Notes under the pieces: model-generated
Seen by the model: the letters and a program-made list of their open reading frames with translations, nothing else
Databases searched by the model: none
Told to the model about the DNA's origin: nothing
Made by a program: the position numbers and the translations under genes
Assembly: GCA_020740775.1 (NCBI GenBank)
Contig: JAHEWK010000002.1
Coordinates: forward strand, 3,968,001 to 4,032,000
Length of the DNA: 64,000 nucleotides
Origin: Ilyonectria destructans
Taxonomy: Eukaryota > Ascomycota > Sordariomycetes > Hypocreales > Nectriaceae
Reading direction: 5' to 3'
In this document: piece after piece, positions 59,401 to 64,000 of the stretch
Position numbering within the stretch: the stretch's first letter is position 1
How the letters are laid out: the number at the start of each line of letters is the position of its first letter

Positions 59401-59728
59401 TAAAAACAAACAAGAGCTTCAGCCCACGATTGGGCCTCCAATGCTTCATGTCCAACGAGCTCCCTTGACGCCGATAATCCAGTCCCCCCTTTCCTAATTG
59501 CGCCCTTGCGCCTTTTTACACATCCTAGTCGTTGTTGCTTGCAATGGATGTGATGGATGGTGTTATGTCTCGCATCAGGTATCGCTGTTCCTCGTTCGCA
59601 GCAGCGGCCTTAGCTCGCTGCTTGCTCTCACAATGGAAATAATCCCTCGCTTTCCCTCACACCTCAAAATGGGCAGGTCTTGTTCGAAAGCCGGGTATTC
59701 GTCGTCACCCCTCGTCCCCAATATGCGT
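53457..59728. other. 6.3-kb stretch without supportable protein gene
   Basis: Dense with short overlapping frames on both strands but none has domain-like content, coherent splicing or codon patterns like the flanking genes. It includes a GGCGAA/GGCGAC repeat at 57,340-57,412, homopolymer-rich DNA and pyrimidine-rich blocks (57.7-58.5 kb). It may contain a long 3' UTR of the transcription-factor gene, promoter DNA or non-coding transcripts. Confidence 0.45.
57340..57412. repeat. GGCGAA/GGCGAC/GGCCAC hexamer repeat
   Basis: About ten units of GGCGAAGGCGACGGCGA-type sequence. Translation gives alternating small residues in every frame, which explains the chance Ala/Val-rich frame on the minus strand. 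Confidence 0.85.
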
Positions 59729-61189
59729 TCACGACTCTTTCTTCGCATCTGTGCTGTCGTCGCCATCCACGCTTCGATCTGCTCCGTTGCCTTCCGTGCT
59801 GTTGATGCCGTCGCTGGTCTTGCCTTCGCAGCCCTTGACGAGTCGATGTCTCTGTGAAAAGAGTCAGTATGTAACCCATAATAAAGTGATATTAAGACAT
59901 GATCGGGTTGCCCCTCTCGCCTTAATGGCACCACTAAGCAATGGATCTGAGGGTGTTCCTACCTTCAGGGCGTCCTTTCGTGAGAAACTCTTGCTGCAGA
60001 AGGTGCAAGGGAATGGCTTGACAGCCAAGTGAATTCGCTTATGTCGTTTCAAGTCGTGATTTCGGCTAAACGACTGCACACACTGATCGCACTTAAAAGG
60101 TCGTTCAGACTGAGGGGCGGGTTGTCCGTGCCCGTACATCATCGGGTGGCCGTATTGGGGAACGCCCATGCCGGGAATCATCGACATCTGACCTCCGGGC
60201 TGGTGAATATTCGACATGACGGACCCGCCCATGGTCGGTAGGGACTGGTAAGGAGGGTAGGGTCTATACGGAGCAGGGGGGGCCATGGCTGGTCCTCCCT
60301 GCTGTGGGCCCGAGATAGAGCCTAGACCTCTCGGAACGGGGCCAGCGCTCGAAGGCGAGTGCTGGGTTGGCGAGGGCTGAGGGGCATAAGAAGTAAAGTT
60401 GGACTGCTGAGGCGTGGAGGAGGCTGTGTAGTAGCTGGAGTTGCTGGGAGGTCGCGTGTGCGTATATGAGTCGACGTGAGCCGGCGCACTGGAAGTAGTG
60501 GGAGGCTGCGTCGAAACTGGGTTCTGGGAGCTCAGGATTGCGCTCTGGGGTGCTTGGTGGCCAGGAGTCGTCTGTCCGCCGTTGCCTCCGCTAGAGAGGG
60601 ATGTCTGAAAGGGGTGCTGGACCTCGCCGTAGGGAGGAGGAGGGAGGCCCTCACCTCCGTGGTGCGGTGACTGGGAGGTTCGGGGGTGGTTGAATTGCAT
60701 AGTCGAGGGCTGCTGGCTGTACATCGAGGGGCGTCCGCCAAAGTGCTGGTGGCCCATAGCGGGTTGCGGAGGAGCGGCAGAGCTGACGGTATACGATGAG
60801 TTGTTGGGCGTGGGCCACGATCCGTGGCTGTACGAGTAGTGCATGCCGGCGGGTGCCTGAGAGCCCTGGGAGCTGCCCGTGTTGACGCTGGAGAGGCTTG
60901 GGCTCAGACCGTCGCTGGCTCCTGGCGAAGGGGTCAGAACACTGGGGGAAGAGGAACGGCGACGATCGGGAAGGGGACCGGGGAGGGGAAGATATGATGG
61001 CGGATAGGGATACCCAGCCGGAGCGGATTCGAGGGAGTTGTGGTAGTGCTCGTGGGAGCCGGCCGGGAGGGGAGGGTACAAGGGGTATTTTGCCATACTT
61101 GGAACATCTGCGGTGGGAGGAGGCAGAGAGAATGCAGGCAAAGCGCCTGCTGCAGGGCGACGCGACGAGAAACTGGTGGCCGCCTCCAT
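59729..61189 (-). CDS. C2H2 zinc-finger transcription factor, MtfA/RSV2-like
   Basis: Nuclear DNA-binding regulator. Exons 59963-61189 and 59729-59851 (intron 111 nt, acceptor TTTTCACAG) give 449 residues. The N-terminal ~360 residues are disordered, rich in Pro, Ser, Gln and Tyr (YPYPPSYLPLPGPLPDRRR), as in activation domains. Two adjacent C2H2 fingers follow: FKCDQCVQSFSRNHDLKRHK and FPCTFCSKSFSRKDALK, joined by RIHLAVKP. The second finger is split by the intron and completed as RHRLVKGC in exon 2. This finger pair and linker match fungal MtfA-type regulators of development and secondary metabolism. The match is to the fingers only, so orthology is tentative. The acidic Ser/Asp C-terminus is short. 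The ATG at 61189 is the first in frame; a second lies 34 codons downstream. Confidence 0.85.
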
Positions 61190-64000
61190 GGCTATGCGCA
61201 CCGGGATGCTGTGGTGATGATGGTGTTACTTGCGACAACCGCTGCGGGTGGTCCTGCTGCTTGTTGCAACAACTGCGGGCTGCCTTGTCGTCGAGATGTG
61301 TGGGCGCGAGGGAAGGACTGAGGTTTTGTTGGTGGTGAAAGGTGCTGCCTGGCTGAGCTCGTGGTGAGGCGAGACTGAAGGGAATGACGCCCGGTGAGGC
61401 TTCTGGAGCAGGAAGCTCAGGAGCTTCGTGTTCCTACAAGGCCGTGACGTTCAGAGGTGCAAAAGCACGGCGTGATTGGTAGTCTGAACGAGGTCCAAGG
61501 CGTTCCTCAAGGTGAGAGATGTGAGGCGAAAACTGGCGGCGGCGGTGGTGGTGGCCCCGTGTGCCAGGCGTAGATGGCTGTGATGTGATGGCTGTAATGG
61601 CTGTAATGGCTGTAATGGCTTCCGGGAAAGGCGTTCCTGGGCAGTGCTTGAGGTCGTCGAGAGGGGTTGAGATCAACCACACCTGGGCTGGGGACCGCAA
61701 AGCTTCTTCTATTATACACGCGAGGGGGGCTGTCGTCGATGCTGGATCGTCTGCAAGGTTATGTATGCAGCGTTCGTCTCCAGGGTCCCAGGGTCTGGAA
61801 GGGGCAAGCTCAAACTCAAAAGAAGGTCTCGGGGAGGGATAGAGGGATGTAGAGAGGAGAAGAGGGTCGAGAGGCAAAGGTCGAGAGTCAAGATGCTCTT
61901 GGGTCGCGGGATGAATGGGGATTGAATGGGGGCTTCTGTGGTTTTGGGGTGTCGTCAATGGAGAGCCAGAGACTCAATAAGGTTTCCTGTCCCAGGTGGC
62001 GCCCTTTGGCGTTTTTGGCGCAATATGTATATCTTTCGGGGCTCTCCAGGGCTTTCGTCCAGGGCTCTCCTTCACTACACTCCCACTACGCTCGCAGCGC
62101 ACTCCCACTGCACTCCCACTGCTAGCCCCAGTCCAGCTGCGGCGCGCACCCCACTGTCTCCAAATTCACGCACGCCTCCCCCCTGTTGGCACCTGGGAGG
62201 CCCACACCCACCAGCCCGACGCCCGGGGGGTAGCTTCCTCTTGGCGTCTTTTTGAGTTAGCGCCGACGTCGTGGGTCTGCTGAGACGGGATCTCTAGACC
62301 AGACGCCAGACGCAATAGCGACTAGCTCGGGAGGGCTGAAGGATCGGGACCCAGCAGCTGGACCAGGCCTGGAAAGCTCCAGGTCATGGCACAAATGGCA
62401 CAAAGCACAAGGAAAGGACGCCAGTGAGAGACCAGAGGCGGCAAGCATTCAAGTTAAGAGACAGAGTGTGTGAGTGTGTGTGTGAGTGACTGAATGAATG
62501 CGTTATGTGTGTGGAGAGACGGAGACAAGCGGCGAGCCCAGCGGAAGCAAATGCAGCAGCCAGCAGCAGCCAGCAGCAGCCACCGCGACTATTTCCTCTC
62601 CACTCCCACCCTCCCAGCGGCCGGAGCTGGACCCGGAGAGGAGACGAAGAAGGGGGGGGATGGATGGATGGGTGACAAGGCGACTGGCTGCTTGCACTAC
62701 GCACTACGCACTACGCACAATGAATGGGTGAATGGATGGATGGATGGATGGATGGGCGAGCGAGCGCAAGGTGACGGGACGTGGATTCAGCTCCGGAGGG
62801 GCGTGTCTCTATGCAGTACAGCTCCAAGAGAAAACAAGAATAGCAAAGGGGAGAGCAACACGAGCGTTAAACGGGAACAGCGACGAGGCCCTGACTGAAG
62901 ACGACGAAGCAGACGCAACCCACCAGAAATGTTGCCCCAAAGTAATGTACCTTAGGATTCCAGCTACAGATGCCACACACTGCAAGTGACTGAGGGCGAC
63001 TGAGTACAATAGCAACTGACATGAATGAGAGCGAGCCTGTGTAGTGTGCGTGCGTGCGCACCATCGACCGGATGTGGACGACAACAAGGATCTGGTCGGT
63101 CTCAGTCGCCGTCGCCCATCTCGCGCGCTCACCTTTTTCCCTGTCCAATTTGACTGGGGCACGCGGGAGCAACAAGCCTCATCCCCATCCCCATCCCCCT
63201 CCATCTCCTCAGTCCCTGCGCTGCTGCGTGGCTGGCCCAGATCGGGAACGGGGTGTGTGGGAGGCTGGACGCCCAGGAGGCCCCAAGACGCCCTACGGCC
63301 TACGGCACGCAAATCACTCCCACGCCTCGTTTCTTTTTCCTCGTCGTCCCTTGGGTCTGGATCTGGTCTGGGTCCAACTGGATCCCCTCAGTGGCCGATG
63401 CCTTTGAGTCTGCGTCTGCGTCGGTGTCTGTGGGCGGTGGTGGCAGGGTCGGTATGGTGTGTGTCATGGGTCATCAACAGGCCTGGGCTGGGGGGCTGAC
63501 AGGCTGGGGGGCGCCAGACCTGCCTTTGAACGTGCGCTTTGCGTACGTAGAATGAAGAAGCAAAGGCATTCTGAGTCGAACAGCATGTATCCCAGCCGCC
63601 GGATCGGTGGGCTTGCCTGGGCTTGCTGGATGAGGCTGTCCGCCTGTCTGTCTACCCCGTGGCGCGAACCGGGCGGCTGGACTATGTTTCTCCTCTCCCC
63701 TGGGAGGCGGCGTGCATCCGTGCAACGGGGGGCGGCGGCGTCAGAAGGCGCCCGCGAGGTGGACGACAAGAACTGCAATGGTGGTGGTGGTACTGTAGTA
63801 ATGATGATGATGATGGAGGTGTCTGAAGCGCAAGCGCAAGCGGGAGCTGAGTGTGTGTTGCGTGCCCCCCCTAAAACGACTCAAAGTCATATTCGTTCAT
63901 ACGCCGGGACCTGGGGAAAACGCCATGGGCATAAGCTTGCCAATTCTGACTAGACCCCGTCTTTTTTTGCTTCCGGTATCCGAGCTGGGGAATTCTCGTC
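61190..64000. promoter_or_regulatory. Long upstream region of the C2H2 factor gene
   Basis: At least 2.8 kb to the window end without a supportable gene. It has microsatellite-like blocks: TGTAATGGC x3 at 61,590-61,620, CAGCAGC at 62,551-62,582, CACTACG x3 near 62,694-62,718 and GATG runs at 62,731-62,756. Fungal developmental regulators often have long leaders and promoters; assignment of this DNA to that role is inferred. Confidence 0.4.
62551..62756. repeat. Cluster of short tandem repeats (CAG, CACTACG, GATG)
   Basis: Three separate microsatellites within 200 bp: CAGCAGCCAGCAGCAGCC, CACTACGCACTACGCAC and GGATGGATGGATGGATGG. No coding context is supported. Confidence 0.85.

Noticed and set aside
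59022..59441. A 139-codon minus-strand frame near the zinc-finger gene
   Set aside because: No conserved motif; it overlaps other frames and fits downstream UTR or spacer DNA better.

Overview
The window is nuclear DNA of a filamentous ascomycete (Pezizomycotina, probably Sordariomycetes; the order cannot be proven from here). The evidence is short spliceosomal introns (mostly 47-60 nt, GTAAGT/GTATGT donors, CTAAC-type branch points), long intergenic distances, single tRNA genes, and a gene set typical of moulds: ATR/Mec1 kinase, HOG-pathway MAPKK, SUR7, DUR3 and methylcrotonoyl-CoA carboxylase.

Layout. 1-7.25 kb: the ATR/Mec1-family checkpoint kinase on the minus strand, nine exons, cut by the window start inside the catalytic loop. 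7.4-16.4 kb: a decayed island with AT-rich tandem repeats, a (TCGTCT)n tract and at least three broken genes. These are a DDX60-like RNA helicase, an aminoglycoside-phosphotransferase-like gene and an unrecognised gene, all carrying in-frame stops and frameshifts. 17.3-18.7 kb: an intact F-box-like protein. 19.6-27.2 kb: mitochondrial octanoyltransferase (LipB), a perfect 21-bp inverted repeat, a SUR7-family membrane protein and the MAPKK Pbs2. 31.6-45.4 kb: the densest part, with a PIN-like auxin-efflux-type carrier, a PNPOx-fold flavoprotein divergent from the biotin subunit of methylcrotonoyl-CoA carboxylase, a putative amidoligase divergent from a gamma-glutamylcyclotransferase-like protein with a long low-complexity tail, an orphan coiled-coil protein and an HSPA12-like Hsp70. 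46.4 kb: tRNA-Thr(AGU). 46.8-49.0 kb: urea transporter DUR3. 50.3-51.4 kb: a GC-rich, repeat-laden candidate gene inside AT-rich DNA. 51.8-53.5 kb: a YtcJ-like amidohydrolase. 53.5-59.7 kb: no supportable gene. 59.7-61.2 kb: a two-finger C2H2 transcription factor of MtfA/RSV2 type, with a gene-free upstream region to the window end.

The intact genes are mostly housekeeping or signalling functions and form no single pathway. Thematic links are loose: nitrogen/amide handling (amidoligase, cyclotransferase, DUR3, amidohydrolase), mitochondrial cofactor enzymes (LipB, biotin carboxylase) and stress signalling (ATR, Pbs2, Hsp70-like). No biosynthetic cluster, CRISPR array or intact transposon was seen. 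The most unusual parts are the relic island with the internally deleted DDX60-like helicase, the 21-bp palindrome, the open frame after the SUR7 stop, and the GC-rich island at 50.6-50.95 kb.

Intron boundaries were placed by hand from splice signals and reading-frame continuity; those lacking family support are marked tentative.
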